Source: Streptomyces hayashii (GTDB lineage Bacteria > Actinomycetota > Actinomycetes > Streptomycetales > Streptomycetaceae). From it: 64,000 nt of DNA. The notes below the pieces were generated by a model. That model did no database searches. It was not told the DNA's origin and saw only the letters and a program-made list of their open reading frames with translations. The stretch is from NCBI RefSeq assembly GCF_024539815.1, contig NZ_JAHHIU010000003.1, forward strand, positions 1 through 64,000. The letters are read 5' to 3'. Numbering within the stretch: the first letter of the stretch is position 1; each line of letters opens with the position of its first letter. A program made the position numbers and the translations under genes. Shown in pieces: positions 1 to 7,895 of this stretch.

Positions 1-75
1 GGCATGGTGCTGGTGGATCTCCTTCGCCAGGACCGTAACCCTGGCATCAGGGACTCCACAAATCTCAGTGCAGCT

Positions 76-99
76 CAAGGTCTTACGGACCCGTGACGT
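76..99 (+). promoter_or_regulatory. Box 1 of a 24-nt repeated upstream motif
   Basis: This 24-nt box carries the core CTTACG followed by a CCGTGACGT-like end. It lies 50 nt upstream of the epimerase ATG at 150. Near-identical boxes occur at 1447-1470 (minus) and 5762-5785 (plus), and similarity to the third copy continues a further 20 or so nt downstream. The constant distance to start codons suggests a promoter or operator. The response regulator at 5834 is a natural candidate ligand, but that is inference. Confidence 0.5.
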
Positions 100-149
100 G
101 ATGGGCGCGGTGCTGCCGTGCGGGATGCTCATGCTTCTAGCGTTCGCGT

Positions 150-1145
150 ATGCGAGTACTGGTCACCGGCGGAGCCGGGTTCATCGGGTGTCATGTCGTC
201 GAAGCGCTGACCGCACGGGGGCACGAGGCGGTCGTGTTCGACCTGCGTGGCGGCCTGGACGTACGCGACGCGGAGGCGGTCGCGGCCGCTCTGACGGGTG
301 TGGACGCCGTGTGCCATCAGGCGGCGATGGTGGGACTTGGGAAGGGGTTCGGCGACGCGGTCGAGTACGTGTCGCGCAACGACCTCGGCACGGCGGTGCT
401 GCTCTCCGCCATGGCCGACGCAGGGGTGGGGCGGCTCGTGCTGGCCGGGTCGATGGTCGTGTACGGCGAGGGCTCGTACGGGTGTGAGTGGCACGGGCCG
501 GTACGACCCGGTCCCCGGGCCGTCGCGGATCTGGCCGCAGGGCGTTTCGAGCCGAGGTGCCCGCGGTGCGAGGAGGCGCTGACGCCGGGGCTGGTCGGCG
601 AGGACGCTCCGGTCGATCCCCGGAACGTGTACGCGACGACCAAGTTGGCCCAGGAGCATCTGGCTTCGGCCTGGGCCCGGTCGACGGGCGGCACGGCGGT
701 TTCGCTGCGGTACCACAACGTGTACGGGCCGGGCATGCCACGCGACACCCCGTACGCGGGGGTCGCGTCCTTCTTCCGGTCCGCGCTCGCCCGGGGCGAG
801 GCGCCGCGTGTCTTCGAGGACGGCGGGCAGCGGCGGGACTTCGTGCACGTACGGGATGTGGCGGCGGCCAATGTGACGGCGCTGGAGGCCGAGTCGCCGG
901 CCGGAGCGCTGTCGGCGTACAACACCGGAAGCGGGGAGCCCCACACGGTCGGCGAGATGGCGCGGGCGCTGGCGTCCGCGTACGGCGGGCCCGAGCCCGT
1001 GGTGACGGGGGAGTACCGCCTGGGGGATGTACGGCACATCACGGCGGACTCCTCGCGCTTGCGGGCCGAGCTGGGCTGGAAGGCCGAGGTCGGCTTCGAG
1101 GAGGGCATGCGGGAATTCGCGAGAGCGGGGCTGCGCGAGGAGTAG
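150..1145 (+). CDS. NAD-dependent epimerase/dehydratase
   Basis: The 331-residue protein is an extended short-chain dehydrogenase/reductase acting on a nucleotide sugar. The N-terminal Rossmann motif TGGAGFIG (residues 6-13) binds NAD. The YATTK sequence near residue 161 is the YxxxK catalytic pair, and the RYHNVYGPG stretch is typical of UDP- or GDP-hexose epimerases and dehydratases. The exact substrate cannot be read from sequence. Length is normal for the family. A repeated 24-nt box lies 50 nt upstream, so the gene probably has its own promoter. It heads a cluster of sugar-transfer genes. A cell-surface or secondary-metabolite sugar role is likely but unproven. Confidence 0.9.
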   Translation: MRVLVTGGAGFIGCHVVEALTARGHEAVVFDLRGGLDVRDAEAVAAALTGVDAVCHQAAMVGLGKGFGDAVEYVSRNDLGTAVLLSAMADAGVGRLVLAGSMVVYGEGSYGCEWHGPVRPGPRAVADLAAGRFEPRCPRCEEALTPGLVGEDAPVDPRNVYATTKLAQEHLASAWARSTGGTAVSLRYHNVYGPGMPRDTPYAGVASFFRSALARGEAPRVFEDGGQRRDFVHVRDVAAANVTALEAESPAGALSAYNTGSGEPHTVGEMARALASAYGGPEPVVTGEYRLGDVRHITADSSRLRAELGWKAEVGFEEGMREFARAGLREE

Positions 1146-1393
1146 TGCTCGACCGGGCCCATCGCGGCGGAGATGCCGGCTGTCCTCGCGACGGCCGGTG
1201 TCAACACGGTGTGGGCCGGCCAGGTCGTCTCCCGCCCCACGGCCGTCGGCTCCGCGAGCATCGCGGCGACCGCGACAGCGACGACGAAATGAGGGATTCG
1301 AGCAGCGTTCGCGCGCCAGGTCTCCGTGTCCGGTGTCCTGGCGACCTCGCGTCCGGCAGAGCCGGTTGAGCATCCGAGGTACGTGTCGCTCAC
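1146..1393 (-). pseudogene. Possible 5' remnant of a divergent gene, unknown function
   Basis: Reading leftwards from an ATG at 1393, one frame has codons with mostly G or C at the third position. It encodes a short hydrophobic stretch (residues near 35-47, FVVAVAVAAM). The frame has no stop before it runs antisense through the epimerase gene, so any real gene must be truncated near 1146. The best support is a copy of the 24-nt box 53 nt upstream in the same orientation, the same spacing as at the epimerase and response-regulator genes. No family is recognised. It may be noncoding. Confidence 0.3.
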
Positions 1394-1446
1394 GCACCCG
1401 GCCGGACCCCTGCCGGCCGCACTTCGGTGCGCTGCTCCGTCCCTCG

Positions 1447-1470
1447 ACGTCCGCGTTTCGTAAGGATCAG
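1447..1470 (-). promoter_or_regulatory. Box 2 of the 24-nt repeated motif
   Basis: Read on the minus strand this matches boxes 1 and 3 through CTTACGAAACGCGGACGT. It points away from the glycosyltransferase, toward the ATG at 1393. It overlaps a separate inverted repeat at 1459-1482. Confidence 0.5.
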
Positions 1471-1482
1471 AAGTCCCTTACG
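1459..1482. promoter_or_regulatory. Inverted repeat upstream of glycosyltransferase
   Basis: CGTAAGG (1459-1465) and CCTTACG (1476-1482) form a perfect 7-bp inverted repeat with a 10-nt spacer. It lies 28 nt before the GTG at 1511. Position and symmetry suggest an operator in the 1394-1510 spacer. Confidence 0.4.
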
Positions 1483-1510
1483 TGCCATTTATCTTCGTAG
1501 GGTGAAAGCC

Positions 1511-2272
1511 GTGACGACTTCTCCTGCAACGCAATCGGAAACGGGGACGACCGCGGCGAGCGTCGACGTGGTGCTTCCCTGTCTGAACGAGGCCGAGGCC
1601 CTGCCCTGGGTCCTCGCCCGTATCCCGCCCACCTGGCGTGCGCTGGTGGTGGACAACGGATCCACGGACGGCTCGCCGGAGCTGGCCCGCGACCTCGGCG
1701 CGACCGTCGTGCGGGAGACGCGCCGCGGCTTCGGTGCCGCCTGTCACGCGGGGCTGACCGCGGCCACCGCGGACATCGTGTGCTTCTGTGACTGCGACGC
1801 CTCCCTCGACCCGTCCCTGCTCGTGCCCTTCGTGCGCGAGGTGTGCGACGGGGAGGCCGACCTGGTGCTCGGGCGGCGCCGTCCGCAGGGCCGGGGCGCC
1901 TGGCCCGCGCACGCCCGGTTGGGCAACCTCGTGCTGGCACGGATGCTGCGTCGCCGCACGGGGCTGCGCCTGCACGACCTCGGCCCACTCCGTGCCGGCC
2001 GCCGGGAAGAGTTGCTCGCCCTGGCGCTCACGGACCGCCGCAGTGGCTATCCGCTGCAGATGGTCGTGCGCGCGGCCGACGCCGGCTGGCGTGTCGTCGA
2101 GCACGACGTGCCCTACCTGCCGCGCACCGGCGCCTCCAAGGTCACCGGTACCTGGCGCGGAACCTGGCAGGCGGTACGGGACATGGGCCGCGTCCTGGCC
2201 GAACCACCGGGGCACCGGGGCCGGGCAGGTGTCGACTCATTCGCCGTACTCCCAGGAGGAAATGCTCAGTGA
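1511..2272 (+). CDS. Family 2 glycosyltransferase
   Basis: The protein has about 253 residues. It carries the GT-A signatures VVLPCLNEAEALPWVL near the N terminus, DNGSTDG for nucleotide-sugar binding, and a CDCDASLD acidic metal-binding segment. It resembles DPM/DPG synthase-like enzymes that move a sugar to a lipid carrier or other acceptor, but no membrane anchor is seen. GTG 1511 is preferred because AGGGTGA lies about 7 nt upstream; GTG 1502 is an alternative. Its stop overlaps the next start (GTGA at 2269), indicating translational coupling. Donor and acceptor are unknown. Confidence 0.88.
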   Translation: MTTSPATQSETGTTAASVDVVLPCLNEAEALPWVLARIPPTWRALVVDNGSTDGSPELARDLGATVVRETRRGFGAACHAGLTAATADIVCFCDCDASLDPSLLVPFVREVCDGEADLVLGRRRPQGRGAWPAHARLGNLVLARMLRRRTGLRLHDLGPLRAGRREELLALALTDRRSGYPLQMVVRAADAGWRVVEHDVPYLPRTGASKVTGTWRGTWQAVRDMGRVLAEPPGHRGRAGVDSFAVLPGGNAQ

Positions 2273-2886
2273 CCACTCTCCTCGTCATCGCCAAGGAACC
2301 GCGGCCAGGACGGGTCAAGACCCGGCTCACCCCGCCGTTCACGCCTCGGGAAGCGGCGACGCTCGCCGAGGCGGCGCTCACGGACACCCTGCGTACGGTG
2401 GCGGCCACACCCGCTCGTCGCCGCGTGCTGGTACTCGACGGCGCTGCGGGCCCCTGGCTGCCGCCCGGCTTCGACGTCGTCCCGCAGTGCGCGGGAGGTC
2501 TGGACGAGCGGCTGGCCGCCGCCTTCGCCGGCTGCGACGGACCCGCGCTGCTCATCGGCATGGACACCCCCCAGGTGACGCCAGCGCTGCTCACCGTCGA
2601 CTTCGCCGGCTGTGACGCGTATTTCGGGCCGGCCGAGGACGGTGGCTTCTGGGCGCTGGGCCTGGCCCGCCCGGACCCCGAGTTGCTGCGGGGTGTGCCG
2701 ATGTCCACGCCCATGACGGGTGCCGTGCAGCGTGCACGGCTGGCCGTCGCGGGCCTTCGCGTTCGCGAGCTGCCCCGTCTGCGGGACGTGGACACCGTCG
2801 GCGACGCGGAGGCGGTCGCCGCGGCTGCGCCGGGGAGCCGGTTCGCCGCCGCACTGGAGCGTCTCGGGGCGGCTGTCGGCCGATGA
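2269..2886 (+). CDS. TIGR04282/DUF2064-type transferase
   Basis: This protein of about 205 residues begins VTTLLVIAKEPRPGRVKTRL, the hallmark of the TIGR04282 group (named for arsenosugar biosynthesis; also DUF2064). A central LIGMDTPQVT segment and a GPAEDGGFWALGL segment are the other conserved blocks of this nucleotidyl- or glycosyltransferase-like fold. The GTG start has AGGAGG 9-14 nt upstream and overlaps the preceding gene by 4 nt. The stop overlaps the following ATG by 4 nt, so three genes are coupled. Family members often sit beside GT2 genes and methyltransferases, as here. The substrate is unknown; the arsenosugar name should not be taken literally. Confidence 0.85.
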   Translation: MTTLLVIAKEPRPGRVKTRLTPPFTPREAATLAEAALTDTLRTVAATPARRRVLVLDGAAGPWLPPGFDVVPQCAGGLDERLAAAFAGCDGPALLIGMDTPQVTPALLTVDFAGCDAYFGPAEDGGFWALGLARPDPELLRGVPMSTPMTGAVQRARLAVAGLRVRELPRLRDVDTVGDAEAVAAAAPGSRFAAALERLGAAVGR

Positions 2887-3716
2887 GCACCGCACATGAG
2901 ATCACGTCGCCGAGGGCGATCGCCCTGGATCTCCTCGCGCCTGTTGCGTCGATGGGCACACCCCGCCCTTGGGCTGCCGACCCCTACTCCGAGGCCGTGG
3001 CCACCGGCCGGGGTCCGCTCTTCCTCCGCCGGGCCGACGGCTGGCTGCTGCCGCTGGAGGTGGAACGCTGGTGTGCCAGGGCCGACGCGGCGGACATGGA
3101 TGTTCTGGAGCACTGCGAAGGCGCTGTACTCGATGTGGGGTGCGGTCCGGGGCGGCTCGTCGCCGAACTCGCGGCCCGGGGCCGGCGGGCGCTCGGCGTC
3201 GACGTGAGCGAAGCCGCCGTCGCCCGCACGGTGCGGCTCGGTGGCCAGGCTCTGCAACGTTCCGTCTTCGAGCCGCTCCCGGCCGAAGGGCGCTGGGACA
3301 CGATCCTCCTCATCGACGGCAACGTCGGCATCGGCGGCGACCCGACCGCTCTGCTCCGGCGGATGTCCCAACTCCTTAGCCAGAATGGCCTGTTGATCAC
3401 CGAGACGGTCCCGGACGGTGAGGTCGACGAACGCGTCACCGTCCACGTCGTGAGCATCACCGACGGCGCTCACGGCACGGCTGGTCCGCCCTTCCCCTGG
3501 GCCCGTCTCGGTACATCGGCCCTGCTCCGGCTCGCGACACGCGCCGGCTGGCACCCGGAACGTCAGTGGACGACCGGCGGCCGCTTCTTCGTCGCCCTGC
3601 GCAACCACAGGGACCGCAGCAGGAGCACCACCACCGAGCCGCCGAACAGCACCGCCGTGATCAAAAGCCAGCGGGACAGGAATCCGTCGCCGGGCAGGGT
3701 GGTGGCGGAGCTGTAG
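2883..3716 (+). CDS. Class I SAM-dependent methyltransferase, C terminus altered
   Basis: The 277-residue protein has motif I VLDVGCGPGRLVAEL near residue 82 and the acidic GVDVS loop after strand 2, both SAM-binding. The methyl acceptor is unknown. It overlaps the upstream gene by ATGA. The family-like sequence ends around RFFVALR near residue 240. The last 35 or so residues are rich in S, T, P and N and are antisense to an opposing membrane-protein ORF, so they look like read-through into rearranged DNA rather than native sequence. The enzyme core is complete and may still work. It was probably followed originally by the molybdopterin-oxidoreductase gene now seen as a stub. Confidence 0.8.
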   Translation: MSTAHEITSPRAIALDLLAPVASMGTPRPWAADPYSEAVATGRGPLFLRRADGWLLPLEVERWCARADAADMDVLEHCEGAVLDVGCGPGRLVAELAARGRRALGVDVSEAAVARTVRLGGQALQRSVFEPLPAEGRWDTILLIDGNVGIGGDPTALLRRMSQLLSQNGLLITETVPDGEVDERVTVHVVSITDGAHGTAGPPFPWARLGTSALLRLATRAGWHPERQWTTGGRFFVALRNHRDRSRSTTTEPPNSTAVIKSQRDRNPSPGRVVAEL

Positions 3717-3904
3717 TGGTCCGCCACCTGCCCGCTGATCAGCGGAAACCAAATCAGCAGCAGAAGGCCGGAGAACGCCGCCGGGACGCGCACGAAGACC
3801 GCCCACTCCCGGCGGCCGACCACGCCCTGCCCCCGCGTGACGACCGGTCCGCGCCCGCGTACAGGCAGCGACACCATGTCGTGCACCAGCGCCGCGCCGA
3901 CCAA
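3563..3904 (-). pseudogene. Membrane protein fragment, unknown family
   Basis: The 113-residue frame has two convincing hydrophobic segments, AFSGLLLLIWFPLISG and a WLLITAVLFGGSVVVLLL stretch, separated by a polar loop. The last 12 or so codons are antisense to the methyltransferase core, so the native C terminus is missing. Its 5' end abuts the scrambled stub at 3905-4151. It looks like a piece of a larger membrane protein joined here by rearrangement. It was not assigned to a family; it could be expressed as a small protein. Confidence 0.45.
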
Positions 3905-4151
3905 GCCCCCCTGGCTCTACCGACTCACCCAGGGCGTCCACATACCCTGGGCATCTGTCGTGCTGTGGTTCGTGGGCCTTGTGGTCCACCGCCGACAGGC
4001 CGGGGTTGTAGGCGGCGTACGACACAAGGCCCGTTGTGAAGAGCACCGTGATCCCACCGAGGAGCGCGATACCGAGCACGGAGGTGAACCAGGGGCTGCG
4101 CAGAGGGCTGCGCCAGAAACCGGGGGAGGTGGGGAGTTGATGGTCGCGCAT
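3905..4151 (-). pseudogene. Scrambled stub of molybdopterin-dependent oxidoreductase membrane domain
   Basis: On the minus strand an ATG at 4151 starts MRDHQLPTSPGFWRSPLRSP, then a hydrophobic helix and SYAAYNPGLSAV. From memory this is the N terminus of the membrane-anchored sulfite-oxidase-like molybdopterin oxidoreductase common in actinobacterial clusters of this type. The next expected conserved piece, WLYRLTQGVHI, is present at about 3909-3945 but encoded on the PLUS strand. The two halves are therefore in opposite orientation, which implies a small inversion. The rest of the gene (cytochrome-like helices and Moco domain) is absent. It cannot make a functional enzyme. Confidence 0.6.
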
Positions 4152-4264
4152 GTCCCGGCCGTAGGCCGGTACGGGCCGAGGACGGGGCCCGCAACTCATG
4201 ACGAAATGCTGACGTCCAGGCTCACGGGAGCCTCATCCGGCTGTCCCCGGCCTAGCGTGCCGGT

Positions 4265-5611
4265 GTGAACCGCGATCTTCTCCGCGACCTTTTCGCGGCC
4301 CTGGCCGCAGCGCTGCTCGTCACGACGGCGGCTGTGGTCGGCACCGTTCTGGAACACCGTTACGGGAACCTTCATGTCAGCTGGCCGCCGCTGTACGGTC
4401 ATTGGGAGCCGCATGTCGGCCCCGGCACCCCCGCCGCGATCACGGTGGCCGTCGCCGTGGTCGCGTACGGCCCGCTCCTTGCCGCCCGGCTGCCCTGGCG
4501 CGCGCTGCTGTGTACTGCCTGGGGCACCGCCATGGCGTGGACGTTCTCGCTCGCCCTGGTCGACGGATGGCAGCGCGGAATCGCCCGGCGCCTGACGACC
4601 AAGTACGAGTACCTCCAGGTCATCGACCCCGTCAACCGCTTCCACGACATCCCGGCCGCCCTGCGGGACTTCACCCACCACATCCTGATCCACTCACCCG
4701 ACGCCTGGCCCGCGCACGTCGCCGGACATCCCCCCGCGGCCACCCTCACCTTCGTCCTCCTCGACCGGATCGGGCTGGGTGGCGGGGCCTGGGCGGGCGT
4801 CTGGTGCGTCACCTTCGGGGCGACGGCGGCGGTGGCGGTCCTCGTCACCGTACGAGCGCTGTCCGGGGAGGCGCTCGCCCGCCGTGCCGCGCCCTTCCTG
4901 GTCCTGGCACCGGCCGCCGTGTGGATGGGCACCTCCGCGGACGGGTACTTCGCGGCGGCCGCCGCCTGGGCGATCGCGTTCTTCGCCCTCGCGGTCACGG
5001 GACACCGGCCACGTTCGACAGGGCTCGCCTCCGGGCTCCTCTTCGGCCTCACCCTGTATCTCTCGTACGGGCTGACCCTGTTCGCGGTGATCGCCGTCGG
5101 CGTCCTGCTGCTCGGCGCCCGACGCCTCCGCCCCCTGCCCTACGTCCTCGCCGGGTTCGTCGTCGTCCCGGCGGTGTTCACGTTCGCGGGCTTCAATTGG
5201 TGGGAGGCGTACCATCTGCTAGTCACCCGCTACTACCAAGGGGCCGGCGGTATCCGCCCGTACGGCTACTGGGTGTGGGCCAACCTCGCGTGCACGGCAC
5301 TCGTCGTGGGCCCGGCGACGGTGGCCGGTCTGCGACGAGCCGGCGCGGCTCCCATCCGCCAGGGCGTCCGCAGGTGCCTGCGCCGCCCCACCGCCGAACC
5401 CCGCCTCGCCCTGCTCGTCCTCGCCGCCCTGCTCGCGCTCCTCGCCGCCGACCTCTCCGGCATGAGCAAAGCGGAAACAGAGCGCATCTGGCTGCCGTTC
5501 GCGATGTGGCTGCTCCCGGCCTGCGGGTTCCTGACCCGACCCCGCGCCTGGCTCACCGCACAGGCCACCCTCGCCCTGCTCCTCAACCACCTGCTGCTGA
5601 CGGGATGGTGA
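4265..5611 (+). CDS. Polytopic membrane protein, GT-C-like
   Basis: The 448-residue protein has about ten hydrophobic segments spread over its length. A large loop follows the third helix (KYEYLQVIDPVNRFHDIPAA, then SPDAWPAHVAGHPPAATLTF). This layout resembles integral-membrane GT-C glycosyltransferases that use polyprenyl-phosphate sugars, but no definitive catalytic motif was recognised. It sits between the sugar-transfer genes and a two-component system, which supports a cell-surface glycan role. GTG 4265 follows a short leader in which no strong ribosome binding site was seen. Function remains inferred. Confidence 0.75.
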   Translation: MNRDLLRDLFAALAAALLVTTAAVVGTVLEHRYGNLHVSWPPLYGHWEPHVGPGTPAAITVAVAVVAYGPLLAARLPWRALLCTAWGTAMAWTFSLALVDGWQRGIARRLTTKYEYLQVIDPVNRFHDIPAALRDFTHHILIHSPDAWPAHVAGHPPAATLTFVLLDRIGLGGGAWAGVWCVTFGATAAVAVLVTVRALSGEALARRAAPFLVLAPAAVWMGTSADGYFAAAAAWAIAFFALAVTGHRPRSTGLASGLLFGLTLYLSYGLTLFAVIAVGVLLLGARRLRPLPYVLAGFVVVPAVFTFAGFNWWEAYHLLVTRYYQGAGGIRPYGYWVWANLACTALVVGPATVAGLRRAGAAPIRQGVRRCLRRPTAEPRLALLVLAALLALLAADLSGMSKAETERIWLPFAMWLLPACGFLTRPRAWLTAQATLALLLNHLLLTGW

Positions 5612-5761
5612 CCATGAGATCGGGCTCACCGGCGGACGGGACGTGCGCTTCTCGCGCCCGCGACGGCAGCCGTCCCCACTACCGTTGAGGTACACACCGA
5701 CGCCGTACGACGGGAGCGATGGGCGCGAGAACGGCCGGATTCGCAAAAGCGAAACGGGCGT

Positions 5762-5785
5762 CAAGGTCTTACGAAACACGGACGT
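5762..5785 (+). promoter_or_regulatory. Box 3 of the 24-nt repeated motif
   Basis: This box (core CTTACGAAACACGGACGT) lies 48 nt upstream of the response-regulator ATG and is the closest match to box 1. If the regulator binds it, the system is autoregulated and also controls the epimerase promoter. The surrounding spacer 5612-5833 holds no gene. Confidence 0.5.
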
Positions 5786-5833
5786 CGGGGCGGCCCTGCC
5801 GCACGGCGATGAGGCCGGTGGGAAGCTGGGGGC

Positions 5834-6586
5834 ATGCAGCAGCCGCACGAATCCCCGGGCTCCGGACATGCTCCACGTGGGCACGGAGGTACGACCCGCG
5901 TCCTCGTCGTGGACGACGACCCCACCGTCGCCGAGGTCGTCTCCGGCTATCTGGACCGCGCCGGGTACCAGGTGGACGTAGCCGGGGACGGACACTCCGC
6001 GCTCGCGCGGGCCGCAGCGCACTGGCCGGATCTGGTGGTGCTCGACCTGATGCTGCCCGGCATCGACGGCCTGGAAGTGTGCCGCCGGATGCGTGCCATC
6101 GGCGGGCCCGTGCCGGTCATCATGCTCACCGCCCGCGGCGACGAGGGCGACCGGATCCTGGGCCTGGAAGTGGGCGCCGACGACTACGTCACGAAGCCCT
6201 TCAGCCCCCGTGAGCTGGTCCTGCGGGTCGAGTCGGTACTGCGCCGGACCCGGCCCGCCGTCGCGGCTCACCCGGTGCACGCGGCAGGCGTCACCGTCGA
6301 CCCGGCGGCCCGCCGCGCCACCAAGAACGGCACGGAACTCAGCCTGACCCTCCGCGAGTTCGACCTGCTCGCCTTCCTCCTGCGCAACCACGGTCGCGCC
6401 TACAGCCGTGAAGAGCTGATGCGCGAGGTGTGGGGATGGGACTTCGGCGACCTGTCCACCGTCACCGTCCACGTCCGCCGGCTGCGGGGCAAGGTGGAGG
6501 ACGACCCGGCCCGGCCCCGGCTGATCCAGACGGTGTGGGGCGTGGGCTACCGCTTCGATGCCACGCCCTGCGAGGAGGTGGTCTGA
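5834..6586 (+). CDS. OmpR-family response regulator
   Basis: The 250-residue protein has a receiver domain at residues 22-135 and a winged-helix DNA-binding domain at about 155-245. The acidic pocket VVDDDP, phospho-acceptor D71 in VVLDLMLPG, the conserved T in MLTARG and K in DYVTKPFSP are all present. The C-terminal domain ends in the typical TVWGVGYRF strand. The first 20 residues are a variable Gly/His-rich extension. The gene is followed after 2 nt by the histidine kinase at 6589, so they form one operon. A copy of the repeated 24-nt box lies 48 nt upstream, suggesting autoregulation. Confidence 0.95.
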   Translation: MQQPHESPGSGHAPRGHGGTTRVLVVDDDPTVAEVVSGYLDRAGYQVDVAGDGHSALARAAAHWPDLVVLDLMLPGIDGLEVCRRMRAIGGPVPVIMLTARGDEGDRILGLEVGADDYVTKPFSPRELVLRVESVLRRTRPAVAAHPVHAAGVTVDPAARRATKNGTELSLTLREFDLLAFLLRNHGRAYSREELMREVWGWDFGDLSTVTVHVRRLRGKVEDDPARPRLIQTVWGVGYRFDATPCEEVV

Positions 6587-6588
6587 CC

Positions 6589-7701
6589 ATGCGCGACACC
6601 TTCCTCATCGCCCTCTTCGCCTTCCTCGGCGCCGTCCTGGCCGGGCTGCTCGGGGCGGGTGTGCTGTGGCTGATCAGGCGACGCTCGCTGACCGCCTCCC
6701 TCGCCGTGGTCGCCGCCGTGGCCGTGACCGCCATGCTCGCGGGCACGCTGGCCGTGGCGCGGGCGATGTTCCTGTCCCCGCACGACCTGACGGTTGTCAC
6801 CATGGTTGTCGCGATGGCGGCGGTCGTCTCCCTGGCCACCGCGCTGCTGCTCGGTCGCTGGGTCGTCGCCCGCAGCCGGGCGCTCACCGCCGCCGCCCGT
6901 TCTTTCGGTGACGGCGGCCACTTCTCGGCGCCGAACGGCCCGGCCACCGCCGAACTCGACGCACTCAGCCAGGAGTTGGCCGCTACCAGTGCGAAGCTGG
7001 CAGAGTCCCGCGATCGCGAGCGCGCCTTGGAGGCATCGAGACGCGAGCTGGTCGCCTGGATCTCGCACGACCTGCGTACTCCCCTCGCCGGTCTGCGCGC
7101 CATGTCCGAGGCCCTGGAAGACGGCGTGGCCGCCGATCCCCAGCGCTACCTTCGCCAGATGCGCACCGAGGTCGAACGCCTCAACGGCATGGTGGGGGAC
7201 CTCTTCGAACTCTCCCGCATCCACGCCGGGGCGCTCGCCCTCTCCCCCTCCCGCATGTCGGTGTACGACCTCGTGGGCGACGCCCTCGCGGGAGCGGACG
7301 CCCTCGCCTGCGAGTACGGGGTGTGGTTGACCGGCGACCGCGTCGAGCCGGTGCCGGTCGAGGTGGACGGCAAGGAGATGAGCCGAGTGCTGGGCAATCT
7401 GCTGGTCAACGCGATCCGCCGGACACCCTCCGACGGTACGGTCGCTGTCGCCGCCGAGCGCTTCGCCGACGGAGTCGTCCTGTCCGTCACCGACGGATGC
7501 GGCGGCATCCCCGAGGAGGACCTGCCGCGTGTCTTCGACACCGGCTGGCGCGGTACCCATGCCCGCACCCCTCCCGCCGGTGCGGGCCTCGGCCTGGCCA
7601 TCGTCCGGGGCATCGTGGAGGCTCACCGGGGCCAGGCCGCCGTACGCAACGTCCCCGGCGGCTGCCGCTTCGAAGTGACGCTTCCCCTGGCCAAGGCGTG
7701 A
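6589..7701 (+). CDS. Sensor histidine kinase
   Basis: The 370-residue kinase starts with three closely spaced hydrophobic segments (about residues 4-26, 33-56 and 63-88). There is no sizeable extracellular loop, so it probably senses within or near the membrane. A short linker leads to the H-box WISHDLRTPLAG with phospho-acceptor H160. The N-box NLLVNAIRR, DGCGGI and GAGLGLAIVRG ATP-binding motifs follow. It should phosphorylate D71 of the regulator encoded immediately upstream. ATG 6589 is chosen because longer frames overlap the regulator gene and GGAGG lies about 11 nt before it. The signal is unknown. Confidence 0.95.
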   Translation: MRDTFLIALFAFLGAVLAGLLGAGVLWLIRRRSLTASLAVVAAVAVTAMLAGTLAVARAMFLSPHDLTVVTMVVAMAAVVSLATALLLGRWVVARSRALTAAARSFGDGGHFSAPNGPATAELDALSQELAATSAKLAESRDRERALEASRRELVAWISHDLRTPLAGLRAMSEALEDGVAADPQRYLRQMRTEVERLNGMVGDLFELSRIHAGALALSPSRMSVYDLVGDALAGADALACEYGVWLTGDRVEPVPVEVDGKEMSRVLGNLLVNAIRRTPSDGTVAVAAERFADGVVLSVTDGCGGIPEEDLPRVFDTGWRGTHARTPPAGAGLGLAIVRGIVEAHRGQAAVRNVPGGCRFEVTLPLAKA

Positions 7702-7895
7702 TCGGGGGCTCCTGAGCCGAGCGAATGCGCCGACCAGCCGACCACCGGAAGGGCATCCGGGCTGAGTTCCACGGCGGTCGGCCATCCGGAGCGGTCAGCG
7801 ACAGAACGTGGTCGGGATCGGTCCGAAGAACGCACGCTGGTGAGGCAGGAGTCCGCACGGTCGGTGGTCGCGGACGTAACCCCTGTGCCGCTCGG

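Noticed and set aside
2142..4199. 685-codon minus-strand ORF spanning the methyltransferase region
   Set aside because: Only its first 60 or so codons resemble a protein (the oxidoreductase stub). The rest is antisense to three real plus-strand genes.
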